Source: Diplocloster agilis (lineage in GTDB: Bacteria > Bacillota > Clostridia > Lachnospirales > Lachnospiraceae). Taken from it: a DNA stretch of 64,000 bases. The DNA lies in assembly GCF_019042275.1 (NCBI RefSeq), contig NZ_JAHQCW010000023.1, positions 32,695 through 96,694 on the forward strand, in the 5' to 3' direction. Below the pieces are notes generated by a model. It searched no databases. It worked only from the letters and a program-made list of their open reading frames with translations, and was not told the origin of the DNA. Of the stretch, positions 50,759 through 59,874 are shown piece after piece (the first letter of the stretch is position 1; each line of letters starts with the position of its first letter). The position numbers and the translations under genes were made by a program.

Positions 50759-50894
50759 ATCACAAAGAATGAAACATCTAGAATACGGTTACGAAACAAG
50801 ATTGCCGGGAATGATTCATATTGGAGATTGGATTCTTAGGATTAAATGAAAGAAATCGCCTGAAAGATAATAAATAGTGAAAAGGCAACGAAAT

Positions 50895-50967
50895 AGACAT
50901 GTCCCAAACTGAAATGGACATGTCCCAAACCGGAATGTACATGTCCCAAACCGAAATGGACATGTCC
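50895..50967 (-). repeat. Downstream REP-like array (four 21-bp units)
   Basis: Units at 50895, 50916, 50937 and 50958 have a 21-bp period, with cores AGACATGTCC, GGACATGTCC, GTACATGTCC and GGACATGTCC. Flanks read CCCAAAC, the inverse of the upstream array. The rest of the gap 50759-51125 holds the ppdK promoter. Confidence 0.9.
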
Positions 50968-51003
50968 CCAAACGCAAATTTTAGGCCTGTCCGAAAAAAG
51001 TTA

Positions 51004-51031
51004 TTGAATTCTGAAATTATTATGTTACAAT
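51004..51031 (+). promoter_or_regulatory. Promoter of ppdK
   Basis: TTGAAT (51004-51009), a 16-bp spacer and TACAAT (51026-51031). The leader before ppdK is about 90 nt. Confidence 0.55.
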
Positions 51032-51125
51032 AAATATGTGCGCTTATTAGACAGGTGCATAATACTGCCAATATAGGACTTTTAGTTCTATACAAATATA
51101 CAATATTTTAGGAGGAATTAAGAAA

Positions 51126-53747
51126 ATGGCAAAATGGGTTTATTTATTCAAAGAAGGTAATGCCGACATGAGAAACCTTCTTGGTGGAAAAGGTGCCAAC
51201 TTAGCTGAGATGACAAATCTCGGTCTGCCGATCCCGCAGGGTTTCACTGTAACGACAGAAGCTTGTACGGAATACTATAACAGCGGCAAGAAAATTACAG
51301 ATGAGATTCAGAATCAGATCTTTGAGTCACTTGCATGGCTGGAAGAGCATCAGGGTAAGAAATTCGGTGATACGGAAGATCCGTTACTGGTTTCTGTACG
51401 TTCCGGTGCGCGTGCATCCATGCCTGGTATGATGGATACGATCCTGAACCTGGGCTTAAATGATGTGGCGGTAGAAGGCTTCGCTAAAAAAACGGGCAAT
51501 GCCAGATTTGCATACGACTCTTACAGAAGATTTATTCAGATGTTCTCCGACGTTGTTATGGAGATTCCGAAGTCTCATTTCGAGAGAATCTTAGATCAGG
51601 AGAAAGAGAAGAAAGGTGCGAAATTCGATACCGATCTGACCGCTGACGATCTGAAAGAAATCATCAATCTGTTCAAAAATATCTACAAAGATGCCATGGG
51701 AGAGGAATTCCCTCAGGATCCCAAGGTTCAGTTGATGGAAGCTGTAAAAGCTGTGTTCCGTTCCTGGGACAACCCTCGTGCCATTGTTTACAGAAGAATG
51801 AATGATATCCCTGGTGATTGGGGAACCGCTGTTAACGTACAGTGCATGGTATTCGGTAACATGGGTAATACCTCCGGTACCGGTGTTGCATTTACCCGTA
51901 ACCCTTCCACGGGAGCAAAAGGTATCTATGGTGAATACCTGATCAATGCTCAGGGTGAAGACGTTGTTGCCGGTGTTCGTACTCCCCAGCCGATTACCAA
52001 GCTGGAGCAGGATATGCCTGAGTGCTACGAGCAGTTCATGGCGATCGCCAACAAACTGGAAGATCACTACAGAGATATGCAGGATATGGAATTTACCATC
52101 CAGGAAGGAAAATTATACTTCCTGCAGACCCGTAACGGTAAGAGAACCGCTCCGGCCGCTATTCAGATCGCTTGTGACCTGGTAGACGAAGGTAAGATCA
52201 CTCCGGAAGAAGCTGTTATCAGAATTGAAGCAAAATCCCTGGATCAGTTACTGCATCCGACCTTTGATAAAGACGCGTTAAAGGCTGGAAAAGTAATCGG
52301 TTCCGCTCTGCCGGCATCTCCTGGTGCTGCAGCAGGTAAAGTATACTTCACCGCTGATGAAGCAAAAGCTGCTCATGAGAAAGGTGAAAGAGTTATCCTG
52401 GTTCGTCTGGAGACCTCTCCGGAAGATATCGAGGGTATGCACGCAGCAGAAGGTATCCTGACCGTTCGCGGCGGTATGACCTCTCATGCAGCTGTTGTTG
52501 CCCGTGGTATGGGAACCGCTTGTGTATCCGGATGCGGCGAGATCACCATCAATGAAGAAGCCAAAGTATTTGAGTTGGGCGGAGAGACCATCCATGAGGG
52601 AGATTACATTTCCTTAGACGGTTCTACCGGAAATATCTACTTAGGCGATATCAAGACGGTTGAAGCTTCCGTAGGCGGAAACTTTGCCAGAATTATGGAA
52701 TGGGCTGACCAGTTCAGAACTCTGAGAGTTCGTACTAACGCAGATACCCCTGCAGATACCCTGAACGCTGTAAAATTAGGCGCGGAAGGTATCGGCCTTT
52801 GCCGTACCGAGCATATGTTCTTTGATCCGGAAAGAATTCCGAAGATCCGTAAGATGATCCTTTCCGATAGTGTAGAAGCCAGAGAAGAAGCGCTCAATGA
52901 GCTGATTCCTTTCCAGAAAGGTGACTTCAAGGCTATGTACGAAGCACTGGAAGGACGGCCGATGACCGTTCGTTACCTGGATCCCCCGCTTCATGAGTTC
53001 GTTCCCACCTCCGCAGAGGACATCGCAGCCCTGGCAGCGGACATGGGCCTGACTCCTGAGCAGGTTAAGGCAAAATGCGACGAGCTGCATGAGTTCAACC
53101 CGATGATGGGCCACAGAGGCTGCCGTCTGGCTGTAACTTATCCGGAAATCGCTAAGATGCAGACCAGAGCCGTAATGGAAGCAGCCATCGAAGTGAAGGC
53201 AGAAAAAGGTTATGATATCGTTCCTGAAATCATGATCCCTCTGGTAGGCGAGAAGAAAGAATTAAAATTTGTCAAAGACATTGTTGTAGAGACAGCGGAA
53301 GCTGTTAAGAAGGAAAAAGGCTCCGATATCGAGTACCACATCGGTACCATGATCGAGATCCCCAGAGCTGCCCTGTTAGCAGACGAGATCGCTGAGGAAG
53401 CTGAATTCTTCTCCTTCGGAACCAACGATTTAACACAGATGACCTTCGGATTCTCCCGTGATGACGCAGGCAAGTTCCTGGATGCTTACTACAAGGCTAA
53501 GATCTATGAATCCGATCCTTTCGCAAGACTGGATCAGTCAGGTGTTGGCAAGCTTGTGAAGATGGCGGCTGAAAAAGGACGCGCAACCCGTCCGGATCTG
53601 AAACTGGGAATCTGCGGCGAGCACGGCGGAGATCCTTCTTCCGTAGAGTTCTGCCACAAGATTGGCCTGAACTATGTATCCTGCTCACCTTTCCGTGTAC
53701 CGATCGCAAGACTGGCAGCGGCTCAGGCAGCACTGAACAACAAATAA
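51126..53747 (+). CDS. ppdK: Pyruvate, phosphate dikinase
   Basis: An 873-residue PPDK. The N-terminal ATP-grasp domain begins VYLFKEGNADMRNLLGGKGANLAEM, the central phosphohistidine domain has the His near residue 454 in GGMTSHAAVVARGMGTACVSG, and the C-terminal TIM barrel contains GFSRDDAGKF and ends in NYVSCSPFRVPIARLAAAQA. It interconverts pyruvate and PEP with ATP and Pi, and in anaerobes often serves glycolysis with PPi. It is a single-gene unit. Codon use is strongly biased, suggesting high expression. Confidence 0.97.
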   Translation: MAKWVYLFKEGNADMRNLLGGKGANLAEMTNLGLPIPQGFTVTTEACTEYYNSGKKITDEIQNQIFESLAWLEEHQGKKFGDTEDPLLVSVRSGARASMPGMMDTILNLGLNDVAVEGFAKKTGNARFAYDSYRRFIQMFSDVVMEIPKSHFERILDQEKEKKGAKFDTDLTADDLKEIINLFKNIYKDAMGEEFPQDPKVQLMEAVKAVFRSWDNPRAIVYRRMNDIPGDWGTAVNVQCMVFGNMGNTSGTGVAFTRNPSTGAKGIYGEYLINAQGEDVVAGVRTPQPITKLEQDMPECYEQFMAIANKLEDHYRDMQDMEFTIQEGKLYFLQTRNGKRTAPAAIQIACDLVDEGKITPEEAVIRIEAKSLDQLLHPTFDKDALKAGKVIGSALPASPGAAAGKVYFTADEAKAAHEKGERVILVRLETSPEDIEGMHAAEGILTVRGGMTSHAAVVARGMGTACVSGCGEITINEEAKVFELGGETIHEGDYISLDGSTGNIYLGDIKTVEASVGGNFARIMEWADQFRTLRVRTNADTPADTLNAVKLGAEGIGLCRTEHMFFDPERIPKIRKMILSDSVEAREEALNELIPFQKGDFKAMYEALEGRPMTVRYLDPPLHEFVPTSAEDIAALAADMGLTPEQVKAKCDELHEFNPMMGHRGCRLAVTYPEIAKMQTRAVMEAAIEVKAEKGYDIVPEIMIPLVGEKKELKFVKDIVVETAEAVKKEKGSDIEYHIGTMIEIPRAALLADEIAEEAEFFSFGTNDLTQMTFGFSRDDAGKFLDAYYKAKIYESDPFARLDQSGVGKLVKMAAEKGRATRPDLKLGICGEHGGDPSSVEFCHKIGLNYVSCSPFRVPIARLAAAQAALNNK

Positions 53748-53764
53748 GAATAAGCGATAAGACA

Positions 53765-53794
53765 GGGTTCCGGCATTCAGTCCGGAACCCTTTT
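53765..53794 (+). terminator. Terminator after ppdK
   Basis: GGGTTCCGG (53765-53773) pairs perfectly with CCGGAACCC (53782-53790), followed by TTTT. Confidence 0.88.
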
Positions 53795-53856
53795 AAAATC
53801 CAAAGGAACAGTAACGAAGAAATAGCATATCAGCGGGAAGATAAGAGCGTACCGTC

Positions 53857-55743
53857 ATGAAATACGAGTACATAAATTCAGCCAAATATAACTTAAACAC
53901 AATAACAAAAGCCTTTGAACATGAGAGCCGGAACGATTTTTTCCGAATCTGCAAAATATTGAAATTTACAATTCATCCATATCCGGGACCTCAGAAAAAT
54001 AAGAAAAAAATAGAGGACCTGGACCGTTGGCTTAAAGGAAGGCTGACGGATGAGGAAGGCAGGATCTGGGACCGGATTCTGCGGGAATCCGGCTATATCA
54101 ATAGGTTATACAAAGATTTATACTCAGATGAAGAATATGAGCAGGCAAATGCGATAGATGGATCAAGGGAGCTTTCCGCTTACCTTATGTTCGTCGAATA
54201 TTATCTGACTTCCCTCTTGAATTCGTTGAGGGGAAGGAACGATCTGAATGACCTGCTTGGGATTCAGAGTGATTTAGGAGAGATACCGGATGTCAATGAA
54301 CGCATGTTATGTTACGGCGAGCTGTTTGATCATGTGAGTATAGAAATAAAAAACGCTTTGGAATACATAGCGTTTTACAAAAATCACAACCAGATCTGCG
54401 ACAGGGTTGACACGAAAGAGATCCTTAAGGCAAAAGGCCATCTGCTGTCGGTCATGAAGAAAAAAATCATTGATCAGATCGTAGAAAGCTGGCAGTTTGG
54501 CGATCCGGTTATAGCTATGGATCAGGATGTGTTCCTGTGCGAACAGGATGACTGGGGCAACCGAATCCGGACGTATTGGGAGATGCGAGAACGCAGCACT
54601 TATACTACAAGCATGCTGGCAGCGGAACAATATCCGGTAACCACAGATAATGAAGAGCAGCAGGAATTTGACCGGACGAATTTTATATTACAGAGGCAGT
54701 TGTACGCAGATTTATCCGACTGCCGTTGTGAGATCGAGGGCAAAGAGGGAGAAAATATAACCGTAAAAATACAGGATTTGATCAAAGCCTACGCCCGTTT
54801 AAAAACGATATGCAAAAATCACCTAAAAACCAGAAAAATAGAAAATCTGAATGGGAATATGCGGCAGGTCTGTGTACAGATAAAAAAGAAAGATTTAAAG
54901 AGGGAGCTTGCAGAGCTAGAATTGGAAGATCCGGAATGTGTTCTAAAGCTTCTGACCTATGGAAAGGCGAAAGACCTGTTGGACGCCCCGCTTCTTGCGA
55001 CCGGTATATATTATTATATGGTTCCCAGTTTGGTTGCCGAATTACAGATATCGGAAGTCCTATTATCCTTGGCGAATGGATTTTATTTCCGGGGGAAAGC
55101 GTTGGAACACCGCCTGTTTCGATTGCTGAAGGAAGAAAACATCATATGCGGTAAAATAAAAAGACACGAAAGTTCGGATACATACGAATGTGACAGTGTA
55201 TTTGTCCTGGAAGACTGCCTGTTCCTGGTAGAAGCGAAAGCCTGGGGATTTCCGGCGAATATTACACAGTATTATAATATGAATAAGAAAATTATAGAGG
55301 CTGACAGGCAGATTAACCGTTTGTATGAATATATCCGGAAGCATATACCGGATGTCCTGCAAGAGTTGGGATTGGACGAAGGCTATAAAATTAATCATAT
55401 CTACAGAATCATACTCAGTAATTTCCAAAGGGCGGATGAGCAGGAATTAGAAAACTCCTTCTTGTGTGATTTCAATTGTTTCCGGGGTGTGATCAAGGGG
55501 ATTCCCAGCGGCGTCTTGGTAAAAGCTCCCCGGTCTGAGAAGCTTTTAAAAGTATCTGACGAGCCTAACCGGCTTTCGAAAATAACGGCAGAAGAGCTGG
55601 TCAATTATTTACAAAGAAATGAATTATTGGATCTGACAAAAGATATATTATACGAAAAAGAGTTCTGTGAACCGATTCATAAACTGCGTATCAAGAAAAC
55701 ATACCTGGAGCGGAAGCTGCCCTTGGCCATGGTCTGGCCGTAG
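53857..55743 (+). CDS. Uncharacterised 628-residue protein with a PD-(D/E)xK nuclease signature
   Basis: The first about 400 residues are mostly helical with no motif I recognise. A conserved-looking segment follows with Glu417 in FRGKALEHRL, Asp446 in TYECDSVFVL and Glu459-x-Lys461 in CLFLVEAKAW. This order and spacing (E, D, ExK on a beta-hairpin) is the PD-(D/E)xK nuclease core. It may cut DNA or RNA. No methylase, helicase or toxin-antitoxin partner adjoins it. The ribosome binding site is weak (GCGGGAAGATAAGAG). It could be a solitary defence or repair gene. Confidence 0.65.
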   Translation: MKYEYINSAKYNLNTITKAFEHESRNDFFRICKILKFTIHPYPGPQKNKKKIEDLDRWLKGRLTDEEGRIWDRILRESGYINRLYKDLYSDEEYEQANAIDGSRELSAYLMFVEYYLTSLLNSLRGRNDLNDLLGIQSDLGEIPDVNERMLCYGELFDHVSIEIKNALEYIAFYKNHNQICDRVDTKEILKAKGHLLSVMKKKIIDQIVESWQFGDPVIAMDQDVFLCEQDDWGNRIRTYWEMRERSTYTTSMLAAEQYPVTTDNEEQQEFDRTNFILQRQLYADLSDCRCEIEGKEGENITVKIQDLIKAYARLKTICKNHLKTRKIENLNGNMRQVCVQIKKKDLKRELAELELEDPECVLKLLTYGKAKDLLDAPLLATGIYYYMVPSLVAELQISEVLLSLANGFYFRGKALEHRLFRLLKEENIICGKIKRHESSDTYECDSVFVLEDCLFLVEAKAWGFPANITQYYNMNKKIIEADRQINRLYEYIRKHIPDVLQELGLDEGYKINHIYRIILSNFQRADEQELENSFLCDFNCFRGVIKGIPSGVLVKAPRSEKLLKVSDEPNRLSKITAEELVNYLQRNELLDLTKDILYEKEFCEPIHKLRIKKTYLERKLPLAMVWP

Positions 55744-55745
55744 AT

Positions 55746-57350
55746 TTATTTCTTCGGCCGTATCAGGATTCGGAAAAGCAGGTACAGGATAAGACAGGCG
55801 GACAGGCCAAAACCGATCCAGGACAGCCAGGGGATGCCAAGCGGTGCGGGCCGTATCGGAGTCAGACACAAAACACAGGCCCCCAGTATCAGCGCGGCTG
55901 CGAGAATACTCAGTGCCAGATAGCCGGTGGAATAGCGGAAGACCCTTTGCATTTCCAGGGAATCGGTCAGCTCCAGGTTGATTTTTGTCTGTCCGTTTTT
56001 GGTAATATTCAAAAGATCGGACAGCTGCGCGGGAATCTCCAGGGATTTTCCCATGGACAGATAGAGCTGGCGTGCGTTTCGTCCCAGCTCTTTTTTTAGA
56101 TCCAGATCCTGATACAGAAGGGATGACATATGCGCGGAGAGGATCTGGAACATATTCACAGCCGGGGAACAGGCGCAGAGCAGTCCTTCCATTGTGATGA
56201 TACTGCGGCCTAAAAGCGTAATATCCGAGGGCATGGCGATCCTGTGAGCCTTTACCAGATCCAGCAGGCTTTCGATCAACCGGCCCAGATCCATGCTGCC
56301 CAGATCCATCGTGAGGTACCGGCTGACAAGATCATCAATATCCGTATAAAGCCTCGTGTGATTGATCCGCTCTTTCGGCTCTCCAAGACTTAGCAGTACA
56401 TTCTTCAGCTCATAGATGTCATTTTTTAAAACAGCCATAATCGCCCGTTTAAACAGCTGTTTATGGTGATCGGAAAGCTGTCCCATCATGCCCAGGTCCA
56501 GCCATGCGATCTGTCCGCCTTCTACGCGCAGATTGCCCGGATGGGGGTCCGCGTGGAAGAAACCGTCCTCTAAAATCTGTTTGCAATAATTTTCCGCAGC
56601 TTTTTCACCTATTTCACGCATATCATATCCCAGACCCGTGAGTTCCGGTATCTGGTCGATCTGTACGCCGTCGATATAGCTCATGACCAACAGGTGCGGG
56701 GTCGTCAACTGGTGATTCACCAGAGGACAGGTCACATAGGAGATCTCCTTTTGGTTCTCCCGGAACCGGTCACAGTTGGCGGCTTCTTTGAGAAAATCCA
56801 TCTCTTCCTGGGAGGTTTTCCACAGTTCATCAATCACCATCCGAAAATCAATCAGATCTCCGGTTCCGATGGTAAATTTCAGCAGAGTAACAGCTTTTCG
56901 CATCAGGGCGATATCATTTGCCATGGTTTCCCGGATGTGGGGACGCTGAACCTTGACCACCACCCGTTCCCCCGTCTTTAATAGGGCGGGATGCACCTGC
57001 GCGATGGAAGCGGAACCAAGCGGTTTCGGTTCGATGGCGGTAAATACCTCCTGCACCGGACGGCCAAGCTCTGTCTCGATAATCTCCCGGATCGTCTCAT
57101 AGGGCAGCGGACGAACCTCTGTACGAAGCCTGGTCAGCTCCCGGCAGTAGGCTTCCGGTAGAATGTCAGAGCGCATAGACATAATCTGGCCCAGCTTCAC
57201 ATAGGTGGGGCCCAGATCTTCCAGGATCTCCCGCAGCTTAACAGGCTGTAATCCGCGGGTAATATGATGTTTTTTTAAAACCCCCAGGATTTCCGTCAGA
57301 CGGTTTCCGGAAGGTCCGGCTGATAATATTGAAGGATCCGGCATAGGCAA
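55746..57350 (-). CDS. ABC1/AarF/UbiB-family atypical kinase
   Basis: A 534-residue UbiB-family protein. The kinase-like core has KLGQIMSMRSDILP (KxGQ motif), the ALA nucleotide loop region ASIAQVHPALLKTG, VKVQRPHI (Lys) and FHADPHPGNLRVEGG. Two C-terminal membrane helices follow (about 480-500 and 510-530). In organisms without ubiquinone its role is unknown; lipid transport or homeostasis is proposed for the family. TTG 57350 or ATG 57344 is the start. A phasin-like gene lies 5.6 kb upstream on the same strand. Confidence 0.88.
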   Translation of the reverse strand: MPMPDPSILSAGPSGNRLTEILGVLKKHHITRGLQPVKLREILEDLGPTYVKLGQIMSMRSDILPEAYCRELTRLRTEVRPLPYETIREIIETELGRPVQEVFTAIEPKPLGSASIAQVHPALLKTGERVVVKVQRPHIRETMANDIALMRKAVTLLKFTIGTGDLIDFRMVIDELWKTSQEEMDFLKEAANCDRFRENQKEISYVTCPLVNHQLTTPHLLVMSYIDGVQIDQIPELTGLGYDMREIGEKAAENYCKQILEDGFFHADPHPGNLRVEGGQIAWLDLGMMGQLSDHHKQLFKRAIMAVLKNDIYELKNVLLSLGEPKERINHTRLYTDIDDLVSRYLTMDLGSMDLGRLIESLLDLVKAHRIAMPSDITLLGRSIITMEGLLCACSPAVNMFQILSAHMSSLLYQDLDLKKELGRNARQLYLSMGKSLEIPAQLSDLLNITKNGQTKINLELTDSLEMQRVFRYSTGYLALSILAAALILGACVLCLTPIRPAPLGIPWLSWIGFGLSACLILYLLFRILIRPKK

Positions 57351-57482
57351 CTTATCTCCGTATTTTTTATCTTTAGCTTAGTATAACACACTCATGAGAA
57401 AAGTCTGTCCGTTCTGAGCAGTTTTATAAAAATTTAAGATATGCACAGTCCGCATGCGGACTAAAAAAATAAGCATCTGGGA

Positions 57483-58091
57483 TTATGAAGCGGCCTCCCA
57501 CACCTGCTCCACCTGATAGCCGGCCCGCTGCACCAATTGTATCAGCACATCATTTTCAACCGGTTCCTTTAGATAGACAGTGGCCAGGTTTTCCTGAAAA
57601 TCAACGTCAGCCTGAATATTTCCTGCGCTGTCCAAGGCGCATTCCAGCCGCCTTGCGCAGTTCTCACACCGCATTCCGGTGACGCGCAGCTTCTTACAGA
57701 TCAGAGGACGGGTATCCTCGGGAACCTCTTTTTTCGTTTTTATAACAAAGATAAAGATAAAAATGTGCATGACCCATACACAGGTCAAAATAATACGCCC
57801 CACAGGCACACGGCTCATCATCAGAAACCCAAAGGCCATAGTCAGAGTGACTAGCGTCATAATACGGATTTTGGCCTTTACGGTCATACCCTGGCCCCGG
57901 ACAAAGCTCTCCAGATTGTTCTTATAAAGTTTGGTTCCGATAAACCAGCGGTGGAGTCTGGGTGAGCTTTTGGCAAAGCAGACTGCCGCCAAAAGCAGAA
58001 ACGGAAAAGCCGGCAGCAGCGGCAGTGCCGCTCCTAAGGCCCCCAGACCTAATCCGATACATCCCAAAGTAATATAAAGAATTTTCTTCAT
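57483..58091 (-). CDS. DUF454 (YbaN) membrane protein fused to a heavy-metal-associated domain
   Basis: A 202-residue fusion. The first about 120 residues are a YbaN/DUF454 membrane domain (GALGAALPLLPAFPFLLLAAVCFAKSSPRLHRWF, several helices). Residues about 130-202 are an HMA domain with the metal-binding GMRCENC loop. I place the start at ATG 58091, with GGAGAGG 6 bp upstream. It lies directly after the ABC exporter pair on the same strand, so it is probably in that operon. It may handle metal or heme; this is inference. Confidence 0.82.
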   Translation of the reverse strand: MKKILYITLGCIGLGLGALGAALPLLPAFPFLLLAAVCFAKSSPRLHRWFIGTKLYKNNLESFVRGQGMTVKAKIRIMTLVTLTMAFGFLMMSRVPVGRIILTCVWVMHIFIFIFVIKTKKEVPEDTRPLICKKLRVTGMRCENCARRLECALDSAGNIQADVDFQENLATVYLKEPVENDVLIQLVQRAGYQVEQVWEAAS

Positions 58092-58215
58092 AGCTGCCTC
58101 TCCAATCTTTTCTTCTCTTTTTTCGTTTCCAGGACATGACGGACCGCTGTTAAAGGGTGATGAAAAATCATCCTGGGCCCGGAAAACCGCATAACTTGAC
58201 GGATCTGTTCCCACA

Positions 58216-59874
58216 TTAACTCATCCTCCCGTTTTCCACGGAATATACGGTATCCACGATCCGCATGGTGGAACGGCGGTGGGAGACCAGAACGATGGTT
58301 TTACCGGAACGCTCTTCCCCAAGCGACCGCAGAATCACCGCTTCGCTTAAGCTGTCCAGGTTGCTGGTGGGTTCGTCCAGCAGCATAAACGGCGCGTCAT
58401 GAAGAAAAGCGCGGGCCAATCCGATCCGTTGGCGTTCTCCGCCGGAAAGGGTGTCGCCCAGTTCTCCGACAGGGGTATCATATCCCTTAGGAAGATTTTG
58501 GATAAACTCGTGCACAGAAGCCTTCCGGCAGGCTTCTTCCAGCTCCTGCTGGGTAGCGTCCGGTTTGGCAATCCGCAGGTTGTTGGCGATACTGTCGTGA
58601 AACAGATGGGTTTCCTGGGTTACGAAGCTTTCCAGATTCCTAAGGTTTGGCGTGTTGATGCGGTCAATATCACGGCCGGACAGTTTTACTTTTCCATTCC
58701 CGGCATTCCAGAACCGCATGAGCAGTTTTAAAAGTGTGGATTTGCCGCTTCCGCTTTTTCCGGTGATTCCGATGACCGAATGTTCCGGTATTTTTAACGA
58801 AACGTCTGAAAGGATGGTTTCTTCCCCATAAGAAAAAGATACGTGCTCGGCAGACGCCCCGGAAAATGTGATTTCCGTCTCATTGGTTACTTCTTCCACC
58901 GCCGGAGTTTCATCGAGAATATCCAGTACCCGGTCACCGGCGGCAAATGTATTCTGCAAGGTACTGCCCAGATTGGCCAGAGCGACCACAGGACCAAAGG
59001 AGCTCATCAGAGCGATCACCGGGATTAATACACCGTCAAAACCGGTCTGCCCCTTCTGATACAGTATGGCGGAGAGGAAGAGCATAGCCATGTCAAACAG
59101 CAGGATTACCGAATTGGTACAACCCATATTCCGGCCGGCAATGCGTTTCATGCGGGCTTCATCACCGGAGAGCTGATCCGTCTTTTGGTTGATTTCCTCC
59201 AGACGGCGGCCGCCCATGGCATACTGGATCGTTTCCGGAAGCCCCCGCAGACTGTCCAGCACGAAGCTGCTCAATTCACCGGAACGAGTGCGGAACCGTA
59301 TCCCGTCATCCCGGCTGGCTTTTGAGATCAGCACCGGGATTAATGCGCCCACCGTGAAATAGGCGGCCGCCGCCAGGCAGCCCAGCGCCCAATGATAGCT
59401 GCCGATATAAAGACACATCACAACAGACATCAAAAAGGCAATCACGATAGGGGAGACCGTATGTGCATAAAATACCTCCAGCAGCTCAATGTCCGAGGTA
59501 ATCACGGATATCAGGTTCCCCTTGTCCCGACCTTCCAGCTTAGCGGGACACAGACGCCGCAGTGCCTGAAATACTTTATCCCTGATCAGCGCCAGCAGCT
59601 TAAAGGCGATAAAGTGATTGCAGGACTGCTCCCCATAGCGCAGGAACCCCCGAAGGACGGCGAAAATACCCGCACAGACAAATGCAGTGCTCATATTCAA
59701 TGGAATCTGGAATTGAAGCAGGTCTAAAACTGCGTATCCGCCCAAAATGGTGATAAAGGCAGCGCAAAGATGCCCGGCAAGCCCCATCAGAACTGCCAGC
59801 AGCATAAATCCCGCCAGCGGCTTAACCAGCCCGATCAATCGTCTGCAGATTGTGAGATTACTCCGCTTTTTCAT
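58216..59874 (-). CDS. ABC exporter half-transporter, CydC-like
   Basis: A 552-residue half-transporter with six N-terminal helices, then a nucleotide-binding domain with Walker A GKSGSGKST, signature LSGGERQRIGLARA and Walker B LLDEPTSNLD. It resembles CydC and forms a heterodimer with the protein encoded upstream. ATG 59874 is used, with GGAGGCGGAAC before it. It overlaps the upstream ABC gene by 17 bp. No cydAB genes are in the window, so a thiol-exporter role is uncertain. Confidence 0.82.
   Translation of the reverse strand: MKKRSNLTICRRLIGLVKPLAGFMLLAVLMGLAGHLCAAFITILGGYAVLDLLQFQIPLNMSTAFVCAGIFAVLRGFLRYGEQSCNHFIAFKLLALIRDKVFQALRRLCPAKLEGRDKGNLISVITSDIELLEVFYAHTVSPIVIAFLMSVVMCLYIGSYHWALGCLAAAAYFTVGALIPVLISKASRDDGIRFRTRSGELSSFVLDSLRGLPETIQYAMGGRRLEEINQKTDQLSGDEARMKRIAGRNMGCTNSVILLFDMAMLFLSAILYQKGQTGFDGVLIPVIALMSSFGPVVALANLGSTLQNTFAAGDRVLDILDETPAVEEVTNETEITFSGASAEHVSFSYGEETILSDVSLKIPEHSVIGITGKSGSGKSTLLKLLMRFWNAGNGKVKLSGRDIDRINTPNLRNLESFVTQETHLFHDSIANNLRIAKPDATQQELEEACRKASVHEFIQNLPKGYDTPVGELGDTLSGGERQRIGLARAFLHDAPFMLLDEPTSNLDSLSEAVILRSLGEERSGKTIVLVSHRRSTMRIVDTVYSVENGRMS

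Larger units (their letters stand above)
49664..50967. mobile_element. RAYT gene flanked by inverted REP-like arrays
   Basis: Three 21-bp units (49664, 49685, 49706) precede and four (50895, 50916, 50937, 50958) follow the RAYT transposase gene. Upstream units read TTTGGGACATGTCC and downstream units read GGACATGTCCCAAA, so the arrays are inverted relative to each other. The 49716-49993 gap has no other gene I can support. This layout matches REP/RAYT loci, in which the enzyme acts on the palindromes next to it. Confidence 0.82.
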
